From assembly GCA_030247855.1 (NCBI GenBank), contig JAPDRN010000123.1, positions 31,785-95,784 of the forward strand: a DNA stretch of 64,000 nucleotides, written 5' to 3'. The notes beneath the pieces are model-generated. The model did no database searches, was not told the origin of the DNA, and was given only the letters and a program-made list of their open reading frames with translations. The translations under genes and the position numbers were made by a program. The stretch is from Knufia peltigerae. Lineage: Eukaryota > Ascomycota > Eurotiomycetes > Chaetothyriales > Trichomeriaceae. Positions 49,918-59,891 of this stretch are shown here, in pieces; position 1 is the stretch's first letter, and the number at the start of each line of letters is the position of its first letter.

Positions 49918-50531
49918 ATGTTTATATTGTCGTCGTTCGTTTTCTTTTTATGCAGCCTCGCATCGGCTCAGACAGACACCATCACGAGCGCTGCATCGTC
50001 AGCTGCGCTCTTCCCTCCGTCGGGCCTGGATTGTTGGGCTGAACCTTCTGGCGCGTGCTTGACAGCAAGCTATATACAACACTCTTGTCAGGCGTACAAT
50101 AGCTTCATTGATGACGTGTATGGTTGTCAGTGCTCAAACCACTATGACTCTGCTTGGACAGCGTAAGAAAGCCAGGAAGATTGCTTCACGAGAGCAGCGC
50201 TGATCTCGTGTGAAGGTGTTCTCTGTGTCAAGCTTCATTTAACACGACTTGGGGTGAGGCGGCAAGAACTGATGTTGTGGTCGCACAGTGCTCCTGGGTA
50301 CTCTCGAAACTGAGTGTTGCAGCGGCGACCAGAACGAGCTCGTCAACTGGGCCAAAGTCATCGGATGCCACAGAAGCCTCCCGCCCTACGACCTCATCGA
50401 TATTACAAACCTCGATCGCAGCTTCAGCGACGGCCAGTCCTAGCACGGATACTGGGCAGCAGCAAAGAAATAACAGAGCAAGCTTGCTGGTGATAACAGG
50501 GGCAGTAGTGGTGATCTTGCAGGCCATGTAG
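49918..50531 (+). CDS. Small Cys-rich secreted protein with GPI-anchor-like tail (186 aa)
   Basis: Two exons, 49918..50162 and 50216..50531, joined across a 53-bp GTAAGA...GAAG intron. The join continues the cysteine pattern (SAWTA|CSLCQASFN). Signal peptide: MFILSSFVFFLCSLASA. The compact region at about 35-115 holds ten cysteines in the order C, C, C, C-x-C, C-x2-C, C; for example LDCWAEPSGAC, SCQAYNS, YGCQCSN and CSLCQ. A Ser/Thr/Ala-rich stretch that would be O-glycosylated follows (about 125-165), then a hydrophobic C-terminus ASLLVITGAVVVILQAM typical of GPI attachment. Cell-wall or plasma-membrane surface localisation is inferred. It resembles, but does not clearly match, the 8-Cys CFEM layout. 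Confidence 0.78.
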
Positions 50532-51093
50532 AAGGAAAGATTGTTGGCTAAGAAAGCCTGAGGCCGATCCTACCGCATCAACTAGACAGGTTAGTCTTGC
50601 GGCGAGACAATCGTCTTCGCTTCGCTGTCGACCCAGGGGATTGCGATGGGGATAGGGAAAACAGTTACGTGGCTGCACTTGGCACAATGGCCTACTGTAC
50701 CGACATGGTCACAAAGACCTTGGTGGCTGTTCTCGAACGCAAGTCACTTGGAAGAATTAGGCATAACCTCCGATATCATGAAGCTGACTCTTCTTGATCC
50801 GTGTGAGCACATGTGTTTAACTGTCAATATTTGCTGTTCAGAACGCGTAGAAGAATGTGAGGATTGATTGATGAGCCTCGGTACTTTCCCGCCGATCGTT
50901 GTTTGTGGTGGTGGCCCCAAACTGCGCCTGTCCAGTTTGCGTTGTAATGGTCGACTGTAGAACAAACCGATCACCGATATCCTTACCTACATATGAAAAT
51001 CTACAATGGTATAAATATTCCCCCTGGTTCTCCCTGGTCTCTGTACCGCCGAAGTGAGAAAAGTCAATTGTGAAGAGGAGTCCCCTGCCCAAC
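50532..51093. other. Intergenic, no gene seen
   Basis: This 562 bp lies between the Cys-rich protein and the LCCL/lipocalin-like protein. There are short frames only. A TATAAATA element at 51011-51018 lies about 80 bp upstream of the next start codon. Confidence 0.5.
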
Positions 51094-51793
51094 ATGGCTG
51101 CACCACCGCAAATCACATGTACCAACCTCTCAGGCAAGTTTGTCATGGTCAGTCTATTCCTCGCCGCGCTCTTACGGCCTTACAATGCTTATATCGGAAC
51201 AGAATAAGACTCTGTCTGACGACTTCGACTCAGTCCTGGCCTTGCAAGGCGTGAGCTGGCTCACCCGCAAAGCCATTAGCTTCGCTACCGTCGTTTTAAC
51301 CATCAAGGAATACAGCGAAGATTCCTTCTACCACATTGACATCACTTCTGTGGCCTCGGGACTTTCAACAACGCAAGAGAATCGTACACTCGACTGGAGC
51401 GAGAGAGACCATACCGATAGAATCTTTGGCTCTGTGCGAGGAAAATCTCGAATGTTCAACACAGGCGAATATCAGATGGAAGGGCCAGGGTCGCCGGAAG
51501 ACGCTACCTTTCTCCAGGCCGAGAAGCTCAAGGATGGGAAGACTGATTCCAAGTTCCTTGACGACGAGCACGTACAGAGTTGGGTGAAGAGCGTTGACGG
51601 AGGGAATTGGATTGCGGAACAAAATTGGGGCTTCGAAGAGATCAACGGCGAACGAAGATACACTCGACGTGTAGTTGTGTGGAAGAATGGGAAACAGCAG
51701 CGAGCCCGGCTGGTGTACGACTACAAAGGACAAGCAGACGATGGCAACGTTGGCAGAGAGGATGAGGATGATCTAGCTTATGGGGAGGAATGA
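51094..51793 (+). CDS. Lipocalin-like fungal protein of the 'LCCL domain-containing' annotation group (214 aa)
   Basis: Two exons, 51094..51147 and 51203..51793, with a 55-bp GTCAGT...ACAG phase-0 intron. The joined N-terminus reads ITCTNLSGKFVMNKTLSDDFD, which I cite in parts: NLSGKFVMNKTLS and VLALQGVSWLTRKAISFAT. These are hallmarks of a widespread ascomycete family usually labelled LCCL-domain or lipocalin-like. Alternating beta strands follow (VVLTIKEYS, YHIDITSVA, ENRTLDWSERDHTD, FGSVRG), then the QNWGFEEINGERRYTRRVVV segment and an acidic tail. There is no signal peptide, so it is likely cytosolic. A small hydrophobic ligand-binding barrel is plausible; the ligand is unknown. There are no cysteine pairs as in true LCCL domains. 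Confidence 0.85.
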
Positions 51794-52426
51794 TCGATGG
51801 TCAGTACCGCGTTCCAGAGCTGGACTACCATGAACCCTCCGTCTATTCGTACAGAGCCTCGGTAACAAATTCATTATTCGTAATTGTGAAGCCTCGTCGC
51901 CCATGAGCACATGTCAGATCTTTCGCGACTCTGGACTTTCACAGCCTATGAGAGAAAGAAGACGGTTTACGCGCGGCATACTAGATACCTCTATATCTTT
52001 CCGCAGCCTCGAGGCATTTTGTTTCAGGTTTAGCGCCTCGCAACAAGGCTCAGCCGCCGCGCTATTCGCTCCAAAGCGGGATTTATGGCGTCATCCTTTG
52101 GCTACCAACACTGATGATACAGCGTGTTTTTGCAAATGCCTCAGAAAAAAGTTACACGGCCCGGATCAGAATGGAATTTCATGGATGAAGCCTGGTTCGA
52201 ATTTATGTGCTGACTGATTCATATAAGAAGATCGCCGCCTCTCTGGGCATGTTGGCCCCCGACAACAGTCACACCATTACAATAAAAACCCCCCCCTAAT
52301 TATCAAGCTAAGATCCATATCAGATCTCAATCTCATCGCGGCATCTGAAACAAGCACACAAATTACTTGCCAATTGGCCTCCCATTCACCAAGCAATTAC
52401 CTCTACCATTCCTCAATCACAACAAG
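51794..52426. other. Intergenic
   Basis: This 633 bp lies between the lipocalin-like gene and a very small open frame. A 104-codon frame at 51903-52217 has no recognisable features. A C run (52289-52296) is present. Nothing else is seen. Confidence 0.45.
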
Positions 52427-52633
52427 ATGCATTTCTCTGGACACAAGACCACTCAGCAGGAAGGTGCAGAGTCCCAACCTCGTCGCCATTCCCTTCGCGA
52501 TCTTCAGGCGAGAGCATATGCCAAGTGGGTTTTAGAGACCTCAAAACCACGAAAGCATCACACTAGCAGTTTCGAAGCGGAACGGGCCCGACGACACTCT
52601 GCGAATGAGGAAGATGTAATCATGAGAACGTGA
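52427..52633 (+). CDS. Very small basic hypothetical protein (68 aa)
   Basis: An ATG in good context (ACAAGATGC) opens 68 codons rich in Arg, His, Ser and Glu, with no signal peptide or membrane helix. The central part (RHSLRDLQARAYAKWVLETS) could form one amphipathic helix. The upstream 60 bp are CA-rich, as fungal 5' leaders often are. I do not recognise it. A chance frame of this length is quite possible, so it needs transcript support. Confidence 0.3.
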   Translation: MHFSGHKTTQQEGAESQPRRHSLRDLQARAYAKWVLETSKPRKHHTSSFEAERARRHSANEEDVIMRT

Positions 52634-53310
52634 AGAGGGTCTATTTCTGGAAGCGCTGGAGTTGGTTGGTATCCTGTTCAGGAACGGAGTCTGTCGCCGA
52701 CTTTGAGTACAGGCTCTGGACAGCGAATTCCATAGTCGAAATGGTTGAAGGCACTGTATTTTTATAATTGATGTATATACATACTAATGCAACTTATTAA
52801 GCAAGCAATGACTGACACATCGACCACGTACTTCACCCCGTGAACTACTTTATCTCAGCATGGAAAGACCTAAACCTAATGTGTTTCCAATACGGAGTAC
52901 GGAGTACCTACGGAGTATTCGTCTTCCCCGGGGGAGTACAAGAGTGCTCTGCATATCCTCCGGACGGAATATCGGACCGCATCCCCAGACCATGAACATC
53001 TTGTGATGTCACGTGAACACCGCACAATGAGACCTCAACTGTGGGGCAGAACCGGCACGGTCCCGGTCTTCTCCCCTCAAATTATAGCCGGTAGCAGGCC
53101 CGGCCAATGAGGCACAGGATCCGATACCTCGGGCAGGCGATTTCTCGTTCAATTCACGGCCCTTCGACTTTCTGCACAAGAGTTATACTTGTACTCCTCC
53201 TATATCTGCAGCTTCTTTTGCAAGTAAGGCACCAGACTACTCTTTACTCCGAGTCTGTACCAGTCCTCGAATCCCTCCACTCCTGAGCTTCTATTGCTGT
53301 TGCTGTTGCA
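52634..53310. other. Intergenic with three TACGGAGTA copies
   Basis: This 677 bp upstream of the aldehyde dehydrogenase gene has a tight cluster of the nonamer at 52891-52917: three copies, the first two overlapping. A CCGGGG patch and a pyrimidine-rich leader precede 53311. No gene is seen. Confidence 0.55.
52891..52917 (+). repeat. Cluster of three TACGGAGTA units
   Basis: Copies at 52891-52899, 52898-52906 and 52909-52917, all in the same orientation, about 400 bp upstream of the methylmalonate-semialdehyde dehydrogenase start. This is the densest cluster of the nonamer in the window. Confidence 0.85.
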
Positions 53311-55058
53311 ATGGCCGCTCGTCGCTCACTCCTTCGCGCAGTCCCCGCATTGTCTGCCAGACGAGCACCCCAGATTACACACGCCTCCCTCAGAATGTCA
53401 CCAGCACAGCAGACGGCAACGCGCCGACTACATGCTACCGGCAAACACCTGGCTGCCGCCGCTGCACAGGCAGACTACCCGACTACTCATGCAAAGATCG
53501 AACAGGTCGCCGACACGACCAACTTCATCGACAACCAGTTTGTCCCTTCCCAGGCATCGACCTGGATCGATCTCCATGATCCCGCGACCAATAACCTCGT
53601 CACCCGCGTTCCTCAAAGCACTGATGCAGAGTTGAAGGCGGCCGTTGAGTCCGCGCAAAAGGCCTTTCCCAAATGGCGAGCCACTTCCATAATGACGAGA
53701 CAACAGATCATTTTCCGCCTGACACATTTGATCCGGCAGAACATGGACAGATTAGCCGCTTCAATTACTCTTGAGCAGGGCAAGACGTTTGCTGATGCCA
53801 AAGGCGATGTGCTCCGTGGTCTTCAAGTCTGTGAAACTGCCTGCGGAATCACCACCCAGATGCCCGGCGAGGTCATCGAAGTTGCCAAAGATATGGAAAC
53901 GCGAAGCTACCGTGAGCCTCTCGGTGTGGTTGCTGCGATCTGCCCCTTCAACTTCCCCGCCATGATTCCTTTGTGGTCGGTTCCACTGGCAACAGTGACG
54001 GGAAACTGCTTGATTCTCAAGCCCTCTGAACGCGACCCTGGTGCAACCATGATCATCGCAGAGTTGTGCAAAGAGGCAGGCTTCCCCGATGGTGTGGTCA
54101 ACGTCGTTCATGGTGCTGCCAAGACGGTGGACTTCATCATCGATGAGCCTGCCATCAAGGCCATCTCTTTCGTCGGCTCCAACCGTGCAGGAGAGTACAT
54201 CTACACCCGGGGTTCGGCCAACGGCAAGCGTGTTCAGGCCAACTTGGGCGCAAAGAACCACGCTGCTGTCCTTCCGGATTGCAACAAGAACCACGCTCTC
54301 AATGCCATCACTGGCGCCGCTTTCGGCGCCGCAGGTCAGCGATGCATGGCGCTCAGCACCCTTGTCATGATTGGCGAGACGAAGGACTGGGTTCCTGAGA
54401 TCGCAGAGCGTGCTAAGAATTTGCACATGAATGGTGGATTTGAGGAGGGCGCCGACCTTGGCCCACTGATCAGTCCCCAGAGCAAGAAGCGCGTGGAGGA
54501 CTTGATTCAGAGTGCCGTCGATGAGGGCGCAACTATCGTGCTTGATGGTCGTGGCCAGAAACCCGCAAACTATCCCAATGGAAATTGGGTAAGCTCATCC
54601 TATCATGACCATCCTCGTATTTCTCATACTAACAGTATTAGGTCGGCCCAACAATCATCGCCAATGTCAAGCCCCATATGAAGTGCTATCAAGAAGAGAT
54701 CTTCGGCCCAGTACTCGTGTGCCTGAACGTGGATACAACCGAGGAAGCGCTTGAGCTTATCAACTCCAATCAATACGGCAATGGGGCCGCTGTTTTCACT
54801 CGATCAGGAGCCACCGCAGCGTTGTTCCAGAAGGAGCTCGAGGCTGGACAGATTGGTATCAACGTCCCGATCCCAGTGCCGTTGCCCATGTTCAGCTTCA
54901 CAGGTAACAAGAAGTCTGTCGCGGGTACCGGTATGTCCAACTTCTACGGCAAGGATGGTCTAAGATTCTACACCCAATGGAAGACAGTGACCAGCTTGTG
55001 GCGTGCCGAGGACGCGTTGGCCACAGAGAAGCAAGTCGCCATGCCCACTCACTCATAA
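53311..55058 (+). CDS. Methylmalonate-semialdehyde dehydrogenase (CoA-acylating), mitochondrial (564 aa)
   Basis: Two exons, 53311..54588 and 54642..55058, with a 53-bp GTAAGC...TTAG intron in phase 0. The first 50-60 residues are Arg/Ala/Ser-rich with few acids, a mitochondrial presequence. The aldehyde dehydrogenase core follows. It has ICPFNFPAMIPLWSVPLA, the NAD-site SFVGSNRAGEYIY, and the catalytic cysteine in GAAGQRCMALST. In place of the usual glutamate region it has NLGAKNHAAVLPD, which is characteristic of the CoA-dependent MMSDH branch. CYQEEIFGPVL and the PVPLPMFSFTGNKKS loop are also typical. It converts methylmalonate or malonate semialdehyde plus CoA to propionyl- or acetyl-CoA in valine, beta-alanine, inositol and pyrimidine breakdown. 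Confidence 0.96.
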
Positions 55059-55750
55059 AGGAGCTGGAGAATCCGAATATGTAAAGTGAGTTGGTTGGAC
55101 TGTGTGTTTGCTATATGGGAAATTGCCTTTCGCCCGTTTACCCATGGACTTGACATTTTGAGCAAATATGGGACAAATTGAACAAAAGTCTAGTGCTGCT
55201 GTATGGCAATATTTGTCTATTCGGGAAGGACTTTCGTATGCTGAAGGTCCACCAGCTTGTAATAAGGATGTATCAACCTACCTAGGTATCATACGAGTAT
55301 AGGAACACTTATTGTACCGTGGCTGGGTATCTTGGATAGGAAAAGACATCATATCAAGTTCTCATCTTCCCTCCTTTACTGAACTTCGACAACCCTGAAC
55401 TTTTCCTATCTTGAAGGACATGCTCCCAGTTTGATGGCGGTTCTTGGCGATAGAGCTGGCCGAGAAACCATTATTGAGAGACCGCGGCGAGCCACCAATA
55501 AATGGATTTTCTGGACATGTCCAGGAAGCCCACAATACTTCATCGATATGTCAGAAGCTGATTCAGGCCCCCAATCTCCCAAGCTACGAACCCTAGATAC
55601 CTGGGTAATAGGAACGGAGGTAGGTATTGATCTTACATATACCCCTTACTACCCTTACCTACATTTCATTTTTCTCTGTCAGCTAGGAATTCAGCCTTGC
55701 ACAATATTCATTCAATTGCTCGCGTGTCATCACGCTCAAGAGGCCTAAGA
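55059..55750. other. Intergenic
   Basis: This 692 bp lies between the dehydrogenase and the polytopic membrane protein. An open frame at 55434-55748 ends just before the next ATG, has no recognisable features, and may only be leader sequence. Confidence 0.45.
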
Positions 55751-57037
55751 ATGCCTGAAATCTCGAAAAGAAAGGTTCAACCAATCGAACAAACAATAGC
55801 TACTGATGCTGCAACACAACAGACCTATGGACTGGACAGGGCCAAGTACCAACGACCAAAGCGGTTTGCAATTGTACCGGCATTTGTCTTTGTAATCTTG
55901 TCATTGCTTGCTATGTATTATATGCGAATTGCGAGCAACGCTGCCGGGGTCGGTGAAAAAATGGAACACATCAATAACATCAAATATTTCCCCGAATACA
56001 GCGTTCCACTCCGGACGACGTATACCGGGCTTGGTCCTCTCGATGGCTTCCTTCAGTTCCTGGTGACCGCATTCGCACCTGGAGCTGCAGGATGGGATCC
56101 GGCATTCCACATTCTTCAGCCTTACTTCCTGGTATCGTTTTTCCCACTTGTCTCGATCTTTGTGATCGAGTCGGGCAGGAAGCGGAACCATCACGCACTC
56201 ACAAGCTAGTAAGCATCTTCCCCATGGCAAAAGCCTTTCTGATTGAGACTGATATCACGCAATAGCACCGGCGTATGGGCTCTCTTTTACCAAATAGTAG
56301 GTGGCGCTGTGATCATACCTCTCTGGTTCTTAGCATACCTCTGGGACTCTAGGAGCAGCGATTACTTTTCACCAGAGTCACGAAAGGTTACCCTGGCTTA
56401 TGCCAAATCTTTATTGCCCGCGTTGGGCATTGGATATTTGATCCCGACGATTTTGATGTTTCTACCTTATTCGCAGGAGGATTACTGGACGACTCAATTT
56501 ATGATCGCGTTATGGCAACCCTCCCCATGGTTCGTCAATGCAATTCGCTGGGTTTTGTCCAAGTTCTACGCAAAGGAACAACCTGGGGGTGTTGAGGACG
56601 AGAATGGTTCTGAAGATCATCCAGCCGATCTGGACTATCTAGGGACCATCTACAGAATGACCTTCGTCGTGTCAGCTGTGACACATATCGCGACGATGGC
56701 CATCTGTTTCTTCTCCACACGCCCAGAGTACTCCTTCCGCCAGGTATTCATCCCAGGGGAGATCACCACCGATACCTCCCTTTCGGAAGCTCTCCGAATG
56801 ATTTTCCAGGTCGACTTTTGGATCATATTCAGCGCTGCATTGGTGTGGGCTTTGTTCGCGGTCTGGGAGTTAAAGAGGGTTGGATTGACTGACGTAGGGC
56901 TGCTCAATAATGCAGTCACAATGGTCGTACAGGCAATCATATTTGGTCCGGCAGCAACCACTGCAAGATTCTGGAGCTGGAGAGAGTACATGATGATCAA
57001 AAAGCCAACGGGCGCCAATCAAGAGAAGCACGATTGA
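55751..57037 (+). CDS. Polytopic integral membrane protein, function unknown (409 aa)
   Basis: Two exons, 55751..56208 and 56266..57037; the join TSY|TGVWALF across a 57-bp intron is in frame. A hydrophilic N-terminus of about 40 residues is followed by roughly nine hydrophobic segments, for example FAIVPAFVFVILSLLAMYY, a pair around ILQPYFLVSFFPLVSIFVIE, and FWIIFSAALVWALFAVW. The layout is a short first helix and a luminal loop with the GPLDGFLQFLVTAFAP motif. An acidic-arginine turn (IESGRKRN) and paired helices follow. It resembles a group of fungal membrane proteins seen beside terpenoid and meroterpenoid genes, some of which are membrane-bound terpene cyclases. I cannot confirm catalytic residues, so the function stays open. 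No biosynthetic partners lie next to it. Confidence 0.72.
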
Positions 57038-57553
57038 GTCTCAGCAGACTCGGGCAAACCCAACGCAGACCCTGTTAAGCTGTTCTTTCCCTCTGGCCGT
57101 CAGCATTAACTCACCTGGACTTTGCGATAACAACGGAAGCACCATGTCATGCCGAGAGACTATTAGGTATCGTTGTCTGGTTGGGAGGATACATATGAAT
57201 ATATGTAATCAGGATTCGCGCCTAGTAGTTAGAAGTGCAGCTAGAAATTCAGCCTTGTCGAGTGACAAGGCTCGCCAGCGAATGCGGGGAAGACAAGTGC
57301 GAAAATCAGGCAACAAACGTTCGTTACGGAGTACTTCCAAATGATATGGCCACTGTGTCTACTTGTATTCGATTCGTCACCTAGTATTTCAGAAGGCTAC
57401 TTATGTCTGGTTAAAGTACCGGACCAAGGGACCTGATGCAAAGTTTGCAATGTGAATATCTACATCTTTGTCAAATTCTTCGAGGTTTGTTCCCCGGAAT
57501 GATCTAAATCTAACACTCGACTTCAAGGTGATAGCAGAGACAAATCACTCACA
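57038..57553. other. Intergenic
   Basis: This 516 bp lies between the polytopic membrane protein and SARAF genes. One TACGGAGTA copy is at 57325-57333. No gene is seen. Confidence 0.5.
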
Positions 57554-58609
57554 ATGAGATTTCTCCTTCTCTTGACCTGGCTTTTCATAGGCGCAGCATC
57601 CTCAGCACGAGTCACAAACCCAAAGAAAGTCCCTCGCGATGCGGTCCTGCTCTCCAAAGTCTCTGCGCTCACCGTCAGCGCTGGTAAACAGACTTCATCC
57701 CGCCGTGTTCCAGCTGTTCCTCAATTACTATGTGTTGGTCCGTCGAAGATCTGCAATTTATACACCGTTGATGTGATGCGCTGTACGAACGAAGGCGTCG
57801 ATTACGATGAAAACAACGTACAATGGAGCTGCAAGGCATCCTTGCCAGAAGATTTTAAACTGGGAAGTACAGATGTCATCTGCGAGGGTTACGAGAGCAG
57901 CGACGATCCCTACGTCCTGAAGGGTAGTTGCGGGGTTGAGTACCGATTGTTGCTCACTGAGAAGGGTGAGGAGAAATACGGCTCATCGACGAAGTTTGGT
58001 TCGGGTCTGATGGACAAGAATACGACTTCAGGAACCCTCATAAGTTGGGCGTTCATGGCTGTCTTCTTCATCGTGCTGTTTATTATCATACGGGGGTTTT
58101 GGAGGGCTTGGAGAGACCAGACCCCTCATCGACGACGACCTCGAGGCGGCGGATACGGTGGCTTTGGAGGAGGTGGTGGCGGCGATGATGACCCCCCGCC
58201 ACCTTATGATCCTCGCCCTCCTCGCCCTAAGAAGCCTGCGTTCACATCTAGTTCGAGTGCTGGTTCTAGCTCTACAAGACCTGCACAGCCTCGGCAGGAA
58301 GAAGGCTGGCGACCAGGGTTTTGGACGGGAACTGCCGCAGGTGCTACCGCAGCCTATCTCGCTTCGAGAGGTACCCAGACAGCGCCACAGCCACCACGAA
58401 GAGACAACGGGTGGTTCGGTAGAAGGAGAGATGACGACTGGTTCGGAGGCGGCAACAACAACAATAACGGTCAAGGTGGTTGGTTTGGTGGCGGAAATAG
58501 AGCAGCTGCTCCGCCTAGGCAGTCCTCTTGGGGATCTGGAACCGAAAGTGCAAGCCCCTCGACGACTCGTCACACAAGTACGGGATTTGGAGGGACTAGC
58601 AGGCGTTGA
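57554..58609 (+). CDS. SARAF-type store-operated calcium entry regulator (351 aa)
   Basis: Intronless. Signal peptide MRFLLLLTWLFIGAASS, then the SARAF luminal domain: LLSKVSALTVSAGKQTSSRR, VPQLLCVGPSKIC, VQWSCKASLP, ICEGYESSDDPYVLKGSCGVEY, each with the conserved cysteines. One transmembrane helix (about 158-181, WAFMAVFFIVLFIIIRGFW) precedes a basic stretch. The cytosolic tail is rich in Gly, Pro, Trp and Asn, with repeated WFGG/WFGR units (NGWFGRRRDDDWFGGG, GGWFGGGN). In animals SARAF sits in the endoplasmic reticulum and turns down STIM-Orai calcium entry. Fungi keep the luminal fold without an obvious STIM, so the role here is uncertain. Length is typical for fungal members. Confidence 0.92.
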   Translation: MRFLLLLTWLFIGAASSARVTNPKKVPRDAVLLSKVSALTVSAGKQTSSRRVPAVPQLLCVGPSKICNLYTVDVMRCTNEGVDYDENNVQWSCKASLPEDFKLGSTDVICEGYESSDDPYVLKGSCGVEYRLLLTEKGEEKYGSSTKFGSGLMDKNTTSGTLISWAFMAVFFIVLFIIIRGFWRAWRDQTPHRRRPRGGGYGGFGGGGGGDDDPPPPYDPRPPRPKKPAFTSSSSAGSSSTRPAQPRQEEGWRPGFWTGTAAGATAAYLASRGTQTAPQPPRRDNGWFGRRRDDDWFGGGNNNNNGQGGWFGGGNRAAAPPRQSSWGSGTESASPSTTRHTSTGFGGTSRR

Positions 58610-59891
58610 ATATGGTGGAGGATGCTAGTGAAGCATCTGGCTGAAGAACATATTGGACATCAAAACGCTCTTAGCAAGCGACCAGGACGCGCTCTCTGCC
58701 TCCTCGTAATGCTCAAACACGAAATGAACTGTGACGCCCACTGATACTATTTATTCTCTGTTGGACCCTATCATTCGTAGAGACCTCCTGTGCGAGCCTC
58801 GCCAGTTTCGAGTTGGCTTACTGTAGACATCTGCCTCTGTAAACCGCGCTTTCAACCCGTCAAGTTGCACTAAACGCGTCATAAGACGCGAAAACACGAA
58901 AACACGTGAGCTACATCATACTTTTGTCAGACCTCGTCCCTTTTCATTATCAAAGTACGGATACGGATACAACAATCAGGTAACATCTTGCTCTTCTGGA
59001 GTGGTGCTACTGACACTAACATTGGAGATCAGAACACATCTTATGAAATAGATCCTGATTGCTCTGTCAGAGCGAGTCGTGCCCATTTCTAGCGGGCATA
59101 TAGCCTCGGCGTTAATTCTTTGAGCGATCGACAATCGTCTCTCTATCAGACAATACGTGCTTTTTACAAACAAGCAAGCGTGGGTTGATCGCACATTTGT
59201 TTAGAAGGAAGAGTCGAATATTCAGCGCGGTCGATGATATCTGACCCAAGTTCTTTCTGCATGCGCTCCACATCAACTTGACTTCTGTCTTCACACCCAT
59301 CACAACTGTTTCCCTCTCACATCAGTGATCCCTTCCGGGTCAGCAGTCTTCGATTTGATATTGAACCTTTTGGGCAAACTGGACAACGGCTTCTCATACA
59401 AGATACTACCTCTGTGACCAACTCCAAGAGTCCATAGCGAAGCCTCGTTCTGGTGCTCAGTAGCCATTTGAACGTGTGTATCACATATGCACGTACTGTA
59501 CTGTCCAAAGAAGACAGCATTGACAAACGGTCAGCTCTTACGAGGCATCACTGAACCACGCCAAATTGGATACAAGGCTCTATCTTCACCCATTCACCGG
59601 CTACCTGCGCATCATTCTCATCCTCGTAAGGATCCCTGTTACCGCAGCTGCAGGAGTCCAACGTCATCGCTTCCCCTTCATTCAAGACTCATAATCGCCC
59701 TTTGTCAAAAGACAAATGCATGTTTGATATCAACAACACCAAACCCTATTGTCACGTCACCTATACCAGTACTCCAGCCCAAATCAGCGTTGTCCTCCTC
59801 AACTAACACCCTTCCATCGATTGGATCCTTCAGACCCAAACTCTCTGAGAGCTTTTCTCACAATCTCCCCTGCACCTCGACCGAACCACTC
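58610..59891. other. Intergenic, possible long 5' leader of Tdp1
   Basis: About 1.3 kb separates the SARAF gene and the chosen Tdp1 start. From 59487 the Tdp1 frame is already open (135 codons), but that stretch is compositionally unlike the protein and is probably untranslated leader. No other gene is supported. Confidence 0.5.

Noticed and set aside
59487..59891. Extending Tdp1 to the upstream in-frame ATG at 59487
   Set aside because: The added 135 residues are His/Pro/Ser/Arg-rich and unlike the acidic N-terminus. They read like leader sequence, so I kept the later start but note the alternative.
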